From NCBI RefSeq assembly GCF_019801605.1, contig NZ_JAHVIT010000002.1, forward strand, positions 1,550,001 to 1,614,000: a stretch of 64,000 nucleotides of DNA, read 5' to 3'. A program made the translations under genes and the position numbers. The DNA comes from Maritimibacter alkaliphilus. Its GTDB lineage: Bacteria; Pseudomonadota; Alphaproteobacteria; Rhodobacterales; Rhodobacteraceae. The notes under the pieces are model-generated. The model did not search any database. It was not told the origin of the DNA and worked only from the letters and a program-made list of their open reading frames with translations. Below, piece by piece: positions 33,784 through 42,686 of this stretch. Position 1 is the first letter of the stretch, and the number at the start of each line of letters is the position of its first letter.

Positions 33784-35852
33784 GCCGCACCTCCGATGTG
33801 AACGATCAGGTTGCCCATGGCATCCGCCTCGGCCCGGTCGCCGGGCGGGATCAGCAGGGTGGTGTCCATCTGCTCGACGATCGCGGGGCCGGGGACCACC
33901 GCGCCCGTGGGCAGGTGGTCGCGCCAGTAGAGCGGCGTGTCGTGCCATTGGCCCTCGAAGCAGACCGACCGGGTGCCGCGCTGTGCCTCTGCCAGCGAGG
34001 TGCGGCGCTCCGCCGGGTCCAGCAGGATCGTCAGGTCGAGCGGCTGACGCGTCCCGATGACCGAGCAGTTGGCGTTGACCACCGCGGCGCGGATCGTTTC
34101 CAGCCGGACGCGGAAGCGGTTGAAATAGACCTCCTCGAACCGTGCCAGCAGCGCCTCTGCGGTGATTTCGGCACCATCGAGCGGCACGCGCAGCAGGTGG
34201 GTCTGGCCCATGAACTGCATGTCGAGAGAGAAGACCGCGCGCACCTCGCTGAGCGGCACCGTCTCGCGTTCGATGAGGGCGCGGCCCTCGGCCTCCTGCG
34301 CGCGCAGCACCGCGGCCAGATCGTCCATCGGCAGGGCGTCCAGCGGGCGGTTCAGCGTGGTGACGAAGTCATGGCGCAGATCGGCCACGACACAGCCAAG
34401 CGCGTTGGTGATACCGGGGCGGGCAGGGACGAGAACCTTGGGCACCCCCAACTCCCGCGCCAGAGCACAGGCATGGAGCGGCCCGGCCCCGCCAAAGGCG
34501 AAGAGCGCGAAGTCCCGCGGATCGGCGCCGAGCGAGAGTGAGACCATGCGGATCGCGCCCGACATCTTGACGTTGGCGAGGCGGATCACCGCCTCGGCTG
34601 CCTCTTCCGGCGTCAGCCCCAGCGGGTCGCCGAGCTCTGCGGCGAAGACCCTGCGCACGTCCTCCAGCGTCACACCGCCCTCGACGGAGGCGAGCTTGCC
34701 CGGATCGAGCCGCCCGAGCAGCAGGTTCGCGTCTGAAATCGTGGGCCGGGTACCGCCCCGGCCATAGCAGACCGGCCCCGGCGTCGCGCCCGCGCTTTCG
34801 GGGCCGACCTCCAGCAGGCCGGCGGCGTTCACCTTGGCGATGGAGCCGCCCCCCGCGCCCACGGTGCGCACGTCCACCATGGGGACGTGGATCGGCATGG
34901 CGTATTCCACCTCGATCTCGTTGCTGACGGCGGGCTGCGCATCGCGGATCAGCGCCACATCGGTGGAGGTGCCGCCCATGTCGTAGGTCAGCAGGTTCTC
35001 CAGACCCGCCGCGCGGCCCGTGAAGGCCGCGGCCATGACGCCGGAGGCGGGGCCCGACATCACCGTCTTGGCCGCCTCGCGCGACACCGTGCGGGCCGAG
35101 ACCATGCCGCCGTTGCCGTTCATCACCAGAAGGTCGCCGCCATAGCCGCCCGCCTCCAACTCGCCGGTCAGGCGCGAAACATAGCGTTCCAGAAGCGGCT
35201 GGACCGAGGCATTCACCGCCGCCGTCACCCCGCGTTCGAACTCCCGGCTTTCCGAGAGCAGCGCATGGCCGAGGGTGACGTGATCGTTGGGCCAGACCTC
35301 GGCGAGGATCTCGCCCGCGCGCAACTCATGGGCGTTGTTGGCATAGGCATGAAGGAAGTGCACCACGACCGAGACACAGCCGGCCTCCAGCAGCTGCGCC
35401 GCGGCGGCTCGCAGGGCGTCCTCATCCAGCGCGGTGACGACGCGGCCCTGTGCATCCATCCGCTCGGGCACCTCAAGGCGCAGGTCGCGGGGGATCAGCG
35501 GGGTGAAGCTGCCCTTCATGCCATAGGCCTGCGGGCGTGTCCGGCGGCCCAGTTCGAGCACGTCGCGGAAACCGGCGGTGGTGATCAGCCCGGTGCGGGC
35601 CAGCTTGCGCTCCAGCACGGCGTTGGTGGTGGTGGTCGTGCCATGGACGATGAGGTCCACCGTCGTCAGGTCGGCCTCGGCCACTGTCACCGCGTTCATC
35701 ACGCCGCGCGCCTGATTGTCGAGGGTCGAGGGCACCTTGGCCAGCCGCACGCGGCCCGTGGCCGGATCGGTCAGCACCAGATCGGTGAAGGTTCCGCCCA
35801 CATCGACGCCGATCACGCGCCCCGTTGCCTCGGCCCTGCTGGTGCCCGCCAT
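33780..35852 (-). CDS. Hydantoinase A / oxoprolinase family protein
   Basis: A 690-residue HyuA-type ATPase subunit. It has IGVDVGGTFTDLVLTD at the N-terminus (actin-like ATP site), GTTTTTNAVLERK, YDMGGTSTDVALI and AFGGAGPLHACALA, all standard for N-methylhydantoinase A / 5-oxoprolinase / acetone carboxylase beta relatives. The next gene is HyuB, so hydantoinase/oxoprolinase is preferred over acetone carboxylase. ATG at 35852 has AGGAGG 5 nt upstream. A near-perfect palindrome sits 20-31 bp upstream of the start and recurs, in variant form, at two other promoters of the region, suggesting shared control by the MarR protein. Confidence 0.9.
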   Translation of the reverse strand: MAGTSRAEATGRVIGVDVGGTFTDLVLTDPATGRVRLAKVPSTLDNQARGVMNAVTVAEADLTTVDLIVHGTTTTTNAVLERKLARTGLITTAGFRDVLELGRRTRPQAYGMKGSFTPLIPRDLRLEVPERMDAQGRVVTALDEDALRAAAAQLLEAGCVSVVVHFLHAYANNAHELRAGEILAEVWPNDHVTLGHALLSESREFERGVTAAVNASVQPLLERYVSRLTGELEAGGYGGDLLVMNGNGGMVSARTVSREAAKTVMSGPASGVMAAAFTGRAAGLENLLTYDMGGTSTDVALIRDAQPAVSNEIEVEYAMPIHVPMVDVRTVGAGGGSIAKVNAAGLLEVGPESAGATPGPVCYGRGGTRPTISDANLLLGRLDPGKLASVEGGVTLEDVRRVFAAELGDPLGLTPEEAAEAVIRLANVKMSGAIRMVSLSLGADPRDFALFAFGGAGPLHACALARELGVPKVLVPARPGITNALGCVVADLRHDFVTTLNRPLDALPMDDLAAVLRAQEAEGRALIERETVPLSEVRAVFSLDMQFMGQTHLLRVPLDGAEITAEALLARFEEVYFNRFRVRLETIRAAVVNANCSVIGTRQPLDLTILLDPAERRTSLAEAQRGTRSVCFEGQWHDTPLYWRDHLPTGAVVPGPAIVEQMDTTLLIPPGDRAEADAMGNLIVHIGGAA

Positions 35853-35870
35853 GACAGCCTCCTGAAAACC

Positions 35871-35884
35871 ATTCGTGCACAAAT
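35871..35884. promoter_or_regulatory. Candidate MarR operator at the hydantoinase promoter
   Basis: ATTCGTG-CACAAAT is a 14-bp dyad with six of seven pairs. Read on the minus strand (TTTGTGCACGAA) it matches the site before the XDH genes (TTTGTACACCAA) at 10 of 12 positions. It lies in the 123-bp gap between hyuA and the divergent membrane-protein gene and could control both. Confidence 0.5.
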
Positions 35885-35975
35885 GATTTCCATGGGCTGA
35901 CCAAAAGTCAACGGCGCTGCGACCTGCGGCGAATTTTCCCTGTGCCCGCGGTCAGGAAAGGGGCAGTTTGGCGGC

Positions 35976-37334
35976 ATGAGATTTCTCCTGCTCCTCCCGG
36001 TCCTCCTGTCGCTGCCCTCGATGGCGCTGGCCCATGCCTCCGAGCAGGGGTTCGTCCTGCTGCTGCCCACGGATCTCTATGTCGCGGGGGGGGCGGCCAG
36101 CGTGGCGCTGACGGTGCTGCTGATCGCGCTGGTTCCCCCTTCATGGGCGGCGGCGCTGTTCCGGCCTGTCGGGCTGGCGCGGGTGCGGCCCCTGCCGGGG
36201 CGGGCGCGGATCGGCCTTGCGGTGACGGCTGCGCTGATGGGGATGGTGGCGCTGGGCCTGACGGGGCCCCATGACCCGACGGAGAACCTGCTGCCGCTGG
36301 GGATATGGAGCCTGTTCTGGATTTTCCTCGTTTCGCTGACCCTGATCGCGGGCGGGCTCTGGCGTGTGGCGGACCCGTGGCGCGGGGTCTGGGCGCTGGC
36401 CCATGGGCTGGGCTGGCGGCGGCTGGTACGCCTGCCGCGGGCGCTGGGCAGCTGGTTGCCTCTGGCCAGCTTCCTCGCCTTTGCCGCGGTGCTGCTGGCC
36501 CATCCCGCCCCCGCCGATCCGGACCGGCTGGCGCTGATGGTGCTGAGTTACTGGGGCCTGCACATGGCGGGCACGCTGGTCTTCGGCCCCACGTGGCTGC
36601 GCCGGGCGGAGGGGCTGGGCACGCTGCTGCGGCTCTATGGCCAGATCGCCCTGCTGGCACGGCGGGGCAGGGCGCTGCGCCTTGGCCTGCCGGGTTGGCA
36701 GGCGTTGCAGATGCCCCGGCCCGCGCTGGCGCAGGCGACCTTCATGCTGACGGCGCTCGGCGTCGGTTCCTTTGACGGGCTGAACGAGACCTTCTGGTGG
36801 TTCGGGCGCATCGGGATCAACCCGCTGGAATTCCCCGGGCGCTCCGCCGTGGTCTGGCAGAGTTTCGCGGGCATGGTCGTGGCGGTGGCCCTGCTGATCG
36901 GGGCCTATACGCTCTGTATCTGGCTGGGGCTGCGGCTGGTGCGGATGCCGCTGGACCTGCGGGCGGGCTATTGCCTGCTGGCGCCCGCGATCCTGCCGAT
37001 CGCACTGGCCTATCACATCGCCCACTACCTGCCCTCGTCGCTGGTGGAGGCGCAGAATGTCTGGGAGGCGCTCGGCCATCTGACGGGGCTTTGGCACTGG
37101 CATGTGACCACCGGCTTTTTCAACACGCGGGCCACGGTGCAGGTGATCTGGCTGACGCAGGCGGGCGTTGTGGTGCTGGGCCATGTCATCGCCATCCTGA
37201 TGTCACACCTGATCGCGCTGCGGCTTACGGGCAACCACGCCCGCGCCGCCGTCTCGCAACTGCCGCTGGCGGTGTTCATGGTGCTCTACACGCTCTTCGG
37301 CCTGTGGCTGCTGGCCTCTCCGCGCGGCATCTGA
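35976..37334 (+). CDS. Hypothetical polytopic membrane protein
   Basis: A 452-residue protein with a cleavable-looking signal (MRFLLLLPVLLSLPSMALAHA) and about ten further hydrophobic segments spread to the C-terminus. Aromatic and histidine residues cluster in LTGLWHWHVTTGFFN and FDGLNETFWWFGRIG. I cannot assign a function. From memory, similar roseobacter proteins carry the label fenitrothion hydrolase, but nothing in the sequence shows hydrolase motifs, so I do not adopt it. It is divergent from hyuA across a candidate MarR operator and upstream of the ABC importer. A permease or membrane-bound redox role in the same pathway is possible. Confidence 0.7.
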   Translation: MRFLLLLPVLLSLPSMALAHASEQGFVLLLPTDLYVAGGAASVALTVLLIALVPPSWAAALFRPVGLARVRPLPGRARIGLAVTAALMGMVALGLTGPHDPTENLLPLGIWSLFWIFLVSLTLIAGGLWRVADPWRGVWALAHGLGWRRLVRLPRALGSWLPLASFLAFAAVLLAHPAPADPDRLALMVLSYWGLHMAGTLVFGPTWLRRAEGLGTLLRLYGQIALLARRGRALRLGLPGWQALQMPRPALAQATFMLTALGVGSFDGLNETFWWFGRIGINPLEFPGRSAVVWQSFAGMVVAVALLIGAYTLCIWLGLRLVRMPLDLRAGYCLLAPAILPIALAYHIAHYLPSSLVEAQNVWEALGHLTGLWHWHVTTGFFNTRATVQVIWLTQAGVVVLGHVIAILMSHLIALRLTGNHARAAVSQLPLAVFMVLYTLFGLWLLASPRGI

Positions 37335-37388
37335 TCCCGCAGGCAGGGGCTGCCGCGGGGGCAACTGCGCCGAAGCTCTGAGCAGTTT

Positions 37389-37485
37389 GTTTGTGTACCT
37401 ACGAGTGATCCCGCGCCGAGGTGCGGAAAAACTGGACAAGTCGTTTGCGTGCCTAAAGACTTGATTCCAAGGGTCACCCTATAAG
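37389..37485 (+). promoter_or_regulatory. Promoter region of the ABC importer operon with two operator-like repeats
   Basis: Two related elements, GTTTGTGTACCTAC (37389-37402) and GTTTGCGTGCCTAA (37443-37456), are 54 bp apart, about five helical turns. They agree with each other at 11 of 14 positions and the first agrees with the XDH-promoter site at 11 of 14. A TATAAG -10-like hexamer follows at 37480-37485, 34 bp before the gene start. They fit a cooperatively bound repressor or activator. Confidence 0.5.
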
Positions 37486-37519
37486 GCCCGCGACACATCC
37501 AACCAACAGGGATACCGAG

Positions 37520-38833
37520 ATGACCAAGCTGATCCTGCCCGCGGGAGAGGGCGCCAAGCTGCACTCCCCCGGTCGTCGTAAGGCACTGAAAACACTGGCG
37601 GCCGGCGTTGGCGCCGCGGCCACGATGCCGCTGCTGGGGCGCTATGCCTCGGCGCAGAGCACGGCCCCCATCCGCATCGGCTTCCAGAAGCATGCCACCG
37701 GCATCGGCGCCGCCTACGGTCGCTGGTACGAACGCGCCACGCTGGCCGCGGTGGAGAAGATCAACGGCGAAGGCGGCATCAACGGCCGCCCGGTGGAGAT
37801 CGTGACCGAGGATGACGGCACCGATCCCAAGCGCGGCGCAGAGGTGCTGGAGAAATTCGCCAACCAGTCGAACTGTGACATCGCCTACGGCACGCTCTTC
37901 AGCCACGTGGTCATGGGCTCCGCCCCCCGCGCGGGCGAGCTGAAGCTGCCCTATTTCGTTGTCTCCGAAGGGCATCACGTCGCCTCGGGCGCGCTGAACC
38001 GCTGGACACTGCAACCGGGCATCACCGACGTGAAGAGCCAGGTTCAGGCCATGGCCCCCTTCATCGGCGATGTGCTGGGCAAGAAGGTCACGATGATCTT
38101 CCCGGACTACGCCTTCGGCTATGACCACCGCGACAACCTGCCTGCGGCAATCGCGGCGGCGGGCGGCGAGGTGATCGAGCAGATCGCCATCCCGCCGAGC
38201 GAGACCTCCTACACCAAGTACTTCCCGCGCATCCCGCGCGAGACCGAGGTGATCTATCACGTCATGATCGGCCCCGGCGTCCTGACCTTCGTCAAGGAAC
38301 TGGGCGAGTTCTTCGGCCCCTCGCGGCCCGAGATCTTCGGCTTCGTCGACTCGATCGAGGCCACAGACTTGACCTCGCCGGGCCTCGAGTTCCTCGATGG
38401 CACCTACTTCTGGGAAGGCATGCCGCGCTACGCGCAGGAGGATGATACCGAGTTCTCCACCGCCTACCGCGCCGCCGTCGGCTGTGATGAAAACGGTGCC
38501 AGCCTCGCCGATCCCAAGGACGTGGCGACCTATGCCCACATGTACGGCTGCTGGGAAACGCTGCACATCATCAAGGCCGGGATGGAAGCCTGCGATTACA
38601 AGGGCATCGAGGACCGTCAGGCGCTGATCGAGGCCGTCGAGGCGATGTCCGACATGCCCGAGGGCTTCGACCATCCGCAGGGGCCGAAACGCTTCAACGG
38701 CAAGACCCACCAGACCTTCGGGCAGCAGTACATCTCGAAGGTCGAGGGCGGCAAGCTGGTCAAGGTCCACACGGCCGCGATCGACGACACGATCTACCCG
38801 GACGAGGTCGACTACACGAGCATGTCGTTCTGA
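37520..38833 (+). CDS. ABC transporter substrate-binding protein (branched-chain amino acid/amide family)
   Basis: A 437-residue periplasmic binding protein with a twin-arginine-like signal (SPGRRKALKTLAAGVGAAATMPLLG; cleavage near residue 47). A type I fold typical of the Peripla_BP_5/6 group follows (IRIGFQKHATGIGAAYGRW, NGRPVEIVTEDDGTDPKRGAEV). These proteins bind amino acids, amides, urea or aromatic acids. Its operon contains two permeases and two ATPases, and the neighbouring enzymes suggest an N-heterocyclic or amide ligand. It lies behind a promoter with two MarR-like sites and is separated from the permease gene by a stable hairpin. Confidence 0.88.
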   Translation: MTKLILPAGEGAKLHSPGRRKALKTLAAGVGAAATMPLLGRYASAQSTAPIRIGFQKHATGIGAAYGRWYERATLAAVEKINGEGGINGRPVEIVTEDDGTDPKRGAEVLEKFANQSNCDIAYGTLFSHVVMGSAPRAGELKLPYFVVSEGHHVASGALNRWTLQPGITDVKSQVQAMAPFIGDVLGKKVTMIFPDYAFGYDHRDNLPAAIAAAGGEVIEQIAIPPSETSYTKYFPRIPRETEVIYHVMIGPGVLTFVKELGEFFGPSRPEIFGFVDSIEATDLTSPGLEFLDGTYFWEGMPRYAQEDDTEFSTAYRAAVGCDENGASLADPKDVATYAHMYGCWETLHIIKAGMEACDYKGIEDRQALIEAVEAMSDMPEGFDHPQGPKRFNGKTHQTFGQQYISKVEGGKLVKVHTAAIDDTIYPDEVDYTSMSF

Positions 38834-38878
38834 CGGCTGGTCTTGGCGGCTGTCCGTGACGGCTTTTCGTGACGGAGG

Positions 38879-38912
38879 GCCCTGCCGGGCCGGGGGACCG
38901 GGCCGGCAGGGC
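38879..38912 (+). other. Intercistronic stem-loop after the binding-protein gene
   Basis: A perfect 10-bp stem GCCCTGCCGG / CCGGCAGGGC with a GC-rich 14-nt loop lies 46 bp after the binding-protein stop. A second hairpin, CCCCGGCATG-GA-CATGCCGGGG (39002-39023), follows before the permease. Neither has a T tract. They probably set different mRNA levels for binding protein and membrane components. Confidence 0.55.
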
Positions 38913-39083
38913 ACGTGACGGGCGGGGCCGGTACGGGACCGGTGCGGGGGCATTCCTGCGCCCCGGCAGACTTTCAGGGGCGTGGCCCCAACCGGCGGTT
39001 GCCCCGGCATGGACATGCCGGGGACTGCCCCCTGCGTCTGCCCGCTCCCGGGCGGCGCGAGAGCTCAAGACGCGACGGACTTC

Positions 39084-40010
39084 ATGGATTTCGGACCTTA
39101 CCTGATGCTCGCCATGCTGGAGGGCGCGGTGCTGGCCTCGGTGCTGGCGCTGATGGCCTCGGGGCTCAGCCTCGTCTTCGGCGTGATGCGCGTGGTCAAC
39201 GTGGCGCATGGCGAATTCTACATGCTGGGCGCGGTCATGGCCTGGGCGGTGACCTCCTTCATCGGCGGCGGCCCGGCGCTGGCCTTCATCGCCGCCGCGA
39301 TCCTCGCGCCGCTGCTGGTGGGCGGGCTGGCCGCCTTGGCCGACATCGTGATCCTCAAGCGGCTGAACTACGACCCCGAGCGGACGATCGTCGCCACCAT
39401 CGGGCTGCTCTACATCCTTCAGCAGGCCACGCTGATGAGCTATGGCGCAGATGCGCGCCCCGTGGTGCCGCCCTTCAACCACCGCATTGCGCTGCCCTGG
39501 ATCGAATGGGGTGAGGGCGGTCTGGCGTTCTACTTCCCCTGGGGGCTGTCCACCACGTCCTACAAGCTGTTCGTCATCGGGGCCGCCGTGGTGCTGATCG
39601 CCGCGCTGCGGCTCTTCATGACCCGCTCCAGGGCCGGGTTGATCATGCGCGCCACCCAGCTGGACGGGGACATGGCCACCGCCTTCGGCATCCCGGTCGA
39701 GCGCGTCTATGCCGCCGTCTTCGGCGTGGGGGCAGGGCTCGCGGCACTTGCGGGCGTGCTGATCGTGCCGATCCAGCAGGCACATTACCTGATGGGGGGC
39801 GATGCGCTGCTGCTGTCCTTCATCGTCGTGATCATCGGCGGGCTGGGATCGCTGGCGGGCACCATCGTGGCCGCCGTGCTGATCGGCATGTCCGACGGCA
39901 TCATCTCGGTCTTCTTCTCGCCCACGCTGGCCAAGATCCTCGCCACGCTGGCCGTGGCGCTGGTGCTGGTGTTCAGGCCGCAGGGCCTCTTCGGGGGCAA
40001 GGGCCGATGA
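39084..40010 (+). CDS. Branched-chain-type ABC transporter permease (LivH family)
   Basis: A 308-residue inner-membrane permease with eight or so helices and the LivH signatures ALMASGLSLVFGVMRVVNVAHGEFYMLGA and FGVGAGLAALAGVLIVPI / IIGGLGSLAGTIVAAVLIG. The reading frame is open from 38982, but the upstream part overlaps a hairpin and has no hydrophobic character. ATG at 39084 puts the first helix at the normal distance, although its ribosome-binding site is weak. Stop overlaps the next start (ATGA). Confidence 0.88.
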   Translation: MDFGPYLMLAMLEGAVLASVLALMASGLSLVFGVMRVVNVAHGEFYMLGAVMAWAVTSFIGGGPALAFIAAAILAPLLVGGLAALADIVILKRLNYDPERTIVATIGLLYILQQATLMSYGADARPVVPPFNHRIALPWIEWGEGGLAFYFPWGLSTTSYKLFVIGAAVVLIAALRLFMTRSRAGLIMRATQLDGDMATAFGIPVERVYAAVFGVGAGLAALAGVLIVPIQQAHYLMGGDALLLSFIVVIIGGLGSLAGTIVAAVLIGMSDGIISVFFSPTLAKILATLAVALVLVFRPQGLFGGKGR

Positions 40011-40948
40011 GCGCACGGTATTACTGGGGCCTGCATCTGGGCCTGATCGCACTGCTGTTCGCAGGCCATTTCGTCCTGCCCGCCTACCAGCACGGCAATG
40101 TCGCCCGCATCATGGTGCTGGCGGTCTATGCCATGGGCTACAACATCGCCTTTGGCTACACCGGCCTGCTGAGCCTCGGCCATGCCATGTTCTTTGGCGC
40201 GGGCATGTACGGGATGGGGCTGCTCTCCTACCACTTCGATGCGGGCGCGCTGCCGGCGATGGCTGCGGGCATCGTGGCGGGGGCGATGCTGTCGCTGGTC
40301 GTGGGCCTGCTGGCGCTGCGCACGGCGGGCGTCAGCTTCATGATCGTGACGCTGATGTTCTCTCAGGCGCTGGCCATGACGCTGGTCTACTTCCGCGACA
40401 TCACGCGGGGCGACGAGGGCTTCGTCATCCCCTCCGCCACCCGGCGGCTCTGGGGCATGGACCTTTCGGACGAGGCGCATCGCTACCTGATCGCCTGGGG
40501 GCTGTTCTCCATCGTGCTGATCTTCACCCTCTGGCTGGTGCGCCACCGCTGGGGCCGCGTCTTCGTGGCCCTGCGCGAGAACGAGGAACGCGCCAGCCTG
40601 CTGGGCTATGATGCCTTCCGCACCAAGCTGGGGGCGCTGGTGATCTCGGGCACGATCTCGGCCCTGTCCGGGGCCGCCTATGCGTTGCTCTTCGGCTATG
40701 CGGGCGCGACCTTTGCGGGCGTGCAATATTCCATCTTCCCACTGCTCTGGGTCCTCCTTGGCGGGGCGGGCACGGTGCTGGGGCCCTTCGTGGGCGCGCT
40801 CTTCATGTTCTACCTGATCGACCTCTCCTCGGGCGTGACCGATGCCTACATGCTGATCGCGGGCGTGGCGCTGGTCCTGCTGACGCTCTTCCTGCCGCAG
40901 GGGCTGGTGGGCGAGGTGAAACGCCGCCTCTGGAGGGACCTGCCATGA
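40007..40948 (+). CDS. Branched-chain-type ABC transporter permease (LivM family)
   Basis: A 313-residue permease with YAMGYNIAFGYTGLLSLGHAMFFGAGMYG near the N-terminus and the cytoplasmic-loop motif FVALRENEERASLLGYDAFRTKL that contacts the ATPases, plus a conserved GGAGTVLGPFVGALF. It forms the membrane heterodimer with the LivH-type protein. It is translationally coupled on both sides by 4-bp overlaps. Confidence 0.92.
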   Translation: MSARYYWGLHLGLIALLFAGHFVLPAYQHGNVARIMVLAVYAMGYNIAFGYTGLLSLGHAMFFGAGMYGMGLLSYHFDAGALPAMAAGIVAGAMLSLVVGLLALRTAGVSFMIVTLMFSQALAMTLVYFRDITRGDEGFVIPSATRRLWGMDLSDEAHRYLIAWGLFSIVLIFTLWLVRHRWGRVFVALRENEERASLLGYDAFRTKLGALVISGTISALSGAAYALLFGYAGATFAGVQYSIFPLLWVLLGGAGTVLGPFVGALFMFYLIDLSSGVTDAYMLIAGVALVLLTLFLPQGLVGEVKRRLWRDLP

Positions 40949-41679
40949 GCGTGATCCTCCAGACCCGCGGCCTCTCGCGCAGCTTCTCCGGCCTGCGTGC
41001 CGTGCACGAGGTGGATTTCGACCTGCCGCAGCACAAGATCCGGGCGCTCATCGGGCCCAATGGGGCGGGCAAGACGACCTTCGTCTCGATGCTGATCGGG
41101 CGGCTGCCGCCGTCCTCGGGGTCGATCACCTTCGAGGGGCGCGACGTGACCGCGCTGCCTGCGCCCAAACGGGTCGGGCTGGGGATGGCCTACACGTTCC
41201 AGATCACCTCGGTCTTCGGCAAGCTGACCTGCCACGAGAACGTGGCGCTGGCCGCCATGCGCCGCCTTGGCGGGGACACCGCGGCGGTCGACGCCGAGGT
41301 GCGCGAGGCGCTGACCCGCGTGGGTCTGGCCGACCGGGCCGCGGACGTGGCGGGAGACCTCTCCTACGGTCACCAGCGTCTGCTGGAGATCGCCATGGGG
41401 CTGGCACAGCGCCCGCGTCTCCTGATCCTCGACGAGCCGACGCAGGGGCTGGCCGAGAGCGAGATCGCCGATTTCAAGGCACTGATCCGGGCGCTGAAGG
41501 CCGAGACGACGATCCTGCTGATCGAACACAACATGTCCGTGGTGATGGAACTGGCCGACCGGGTGACGGTGCTGAACTTCGGCGAGGTGCTGGCCGAGGG
41601 CACGCCGGAAGAGATCCACGCCAGCCGCGCCGTGCAGGCCGCTTACCTCGGCACCGGAACGGAGGAGGCGTCATGCTGA
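40945..41679 (+). CDS. Branched-chain-type ABC transporter ATP-binding protein (LivG family)
   Basis: A 244-residue cytoplasmic ATPase with Walker A GPNGAGKTTF near residue 35, the LivG-specific FQITSVFGKLTCHENVALA region, a signature-like LSYGHQRLLEIAMGLAQRP, Walker B LLILDEPTQGL and the switch segment LLIEHNMSVV. It energises the permease pair with LivF. The signature has SYG in place of SGG, a normal variation in LivG proteins. Overlaps LivF by 7 bp. Confidence 0.92.
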   Translation: MSVILQTRGLSRSFSGLRAVHEVDFDLPQHKIRALIGPNGAGKTTFVSMLIGRLPPSSGSITFEGRDVTALPAPKRVGLGMAYTFQITSVFGKLTCHENVALAAMRRLGGDTAAVDAEVREALTRVGLADRAADVAGDLSYGHQRLLEIAMGLAQRPRLLILDEPTQGLAESEIADFKALIRALKAETTILLIEHNMSVVMELADRVTVLNFGEVLAEGTPEEIHASRAVQAAYLGTGTEEASC

Positions 41680-42368
41680 AGATCGAGGGCGTGGACGTGT
41701 CCTATGGCGCGGCACAGGTGCTGCGGGGCGTGTCACTGACCGCAGAGGCCGGGCAGATCACCTGCCTGATGGGCCGCAACGGCGCGGGCAAGACGACGCT
41801 GATGAAGGCGATCATGGGGCTTTTGCCGCTGGGGTCGGGGCAGATCGCGCTGGAGGGCGCGGTGCTGTCCGATCTGCCGCCGCATGAGGTGCCGAAACAG
41901 GGGGTGGGCTATATCCCCCAAGGCCGGCGGCTTTTCGGCGAATTGACCGTGGCGCAGAACATCGACATCGGGCTGATGGCGCGAGGCAGCGATGCCAAGC
42001 TGCGCGAGGAGCTTTTGGAGATTTTCCCGCGCCTGCGCGAGCGGCTGGGACAGCGGGCCGACACGCTTTCGGGCGGGGAGCAGCAGATGCTGGCCACGGC
42101 CCGGGCGCTGGCGCTGCGGCCGAAACTGCTGCTGCTGGATGAGCCGACGGAGGGGTTGCAGCCCTCGATGATCGAGGCGATCCGGCAGGTGGTGCTGACC
42201 ATGCGCGACCGGGGCGTGGCGGTGGTGCTGGTGGAGCAGCGGGTGGAGGCGGTCCTCGACATGGCGGACCGGGTCTTCGTCATCGAGATGGGCGCGAACC
42301 GGGACGAGATGGACCGCGCCACGCTGAGGGCGGATCCGGCGCGGCTGCGGGCGCACCTGGGGGTGTGA
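41673..42368 (+). CDS. Branched-chain-type ABC transporter ATP-binding protein (LivF family)
   Basis: A 231-residue ATPase with Walker A GRNGAGKTTLMKAIMG, the LivF-typical GVGYIPQGRRLFGELTVAQNI, signature LSGGEQQMLATARALALRP, Walker B LLLLDEPTEGLQPS and VVLVEQRVEAVL. Last gene of the five-gene importer. Its 3' end is followed by the repeat-rich gap 42369-42686. Confidence 0.92.
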   Translation: MLKIEGVDVSYGAAQVLRGVSLTAEAGQITCLMGRNGAGKTTLMKAIMGLLPLGSGQIALEGAVLSDLPPHEVPKQGVGYIPQGRRLFGELTVAQNIDIGLMARGSDAKLREELLEIFPRLRERLGQRADTLSGGEQQMLATARALALRPKLLLLDEPTEGLQPSMIEAIRQVVLTMRDRGVAVVLVEQRVEAVLDMADRVFVIEMGANRDEMDRATLRADPARLRAHLGV

Positions 42369-42395
42369 TGCCGGCGAGACGCGCGCGAGGGGCCC

Positions 42396-42683
42396 GGAAA
42401 ATTCTTCGAAGAATTTTCCCAAGAGTTTTCGAAACTTCTTGGATGCAACTGGATGAACGCGGGGGGTGATGGCGGCGGTGCTCGGAATTCTTGGAAAATT
42501 CCGGTGCGTTTTCTTCGAAGAAAACGGGGAGTGGTTCAACGCCTTTGCCGGGCCAGCGATGTGCCGCCGTGCCGTGAGGGCGGGAAGCGACCGGGCAGCC
42601 CGGGTGCCGATGGCGACGGCGGAAGGGGCGCTGCCCCCTTGGCCTGCGGCCAATTCCCCCGGGATATTTGGGAACAGTGGATG
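42396..42683. repeat. Repeat cluster: TTCGAA palindromes plus a dispersed extragenic repeat
   Basis: The 318-bp gap between livF-type and marR-type genes holds no gene. It contains a perfect 24-bp palindrome (GGAAAATTCTTC plus its complement, 42396-42419) and an imperfect dyad at 42421-42440. It also has a perfect 20-bp palindrome (CGTTTTCTTC plus its complement, 42507-42526) identical to the core of the one at 31986-32005. At 42625-42683 there is a CTGCCCCC...AATTCCCCCGGGATATTTGG block like those at 15.7 and 49.9 kb. Confidence 0.75.
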
Positions 42684-42686
42684 AGG

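Noticed and set aside
33780-35852. HyuA as acetone carboxylase beta subunit
   Set aside because: The adjacent gene is HyuB, and no acetone carboxylase alpha or gamma subunit is present.
35976-37334. Fenitrothion hydrolase as product of the polytopic membrane protein
   Set aside because: A label recalled for similar proteins, but no hydrolase motif is visible and the protein is almost entirely membrane segments.
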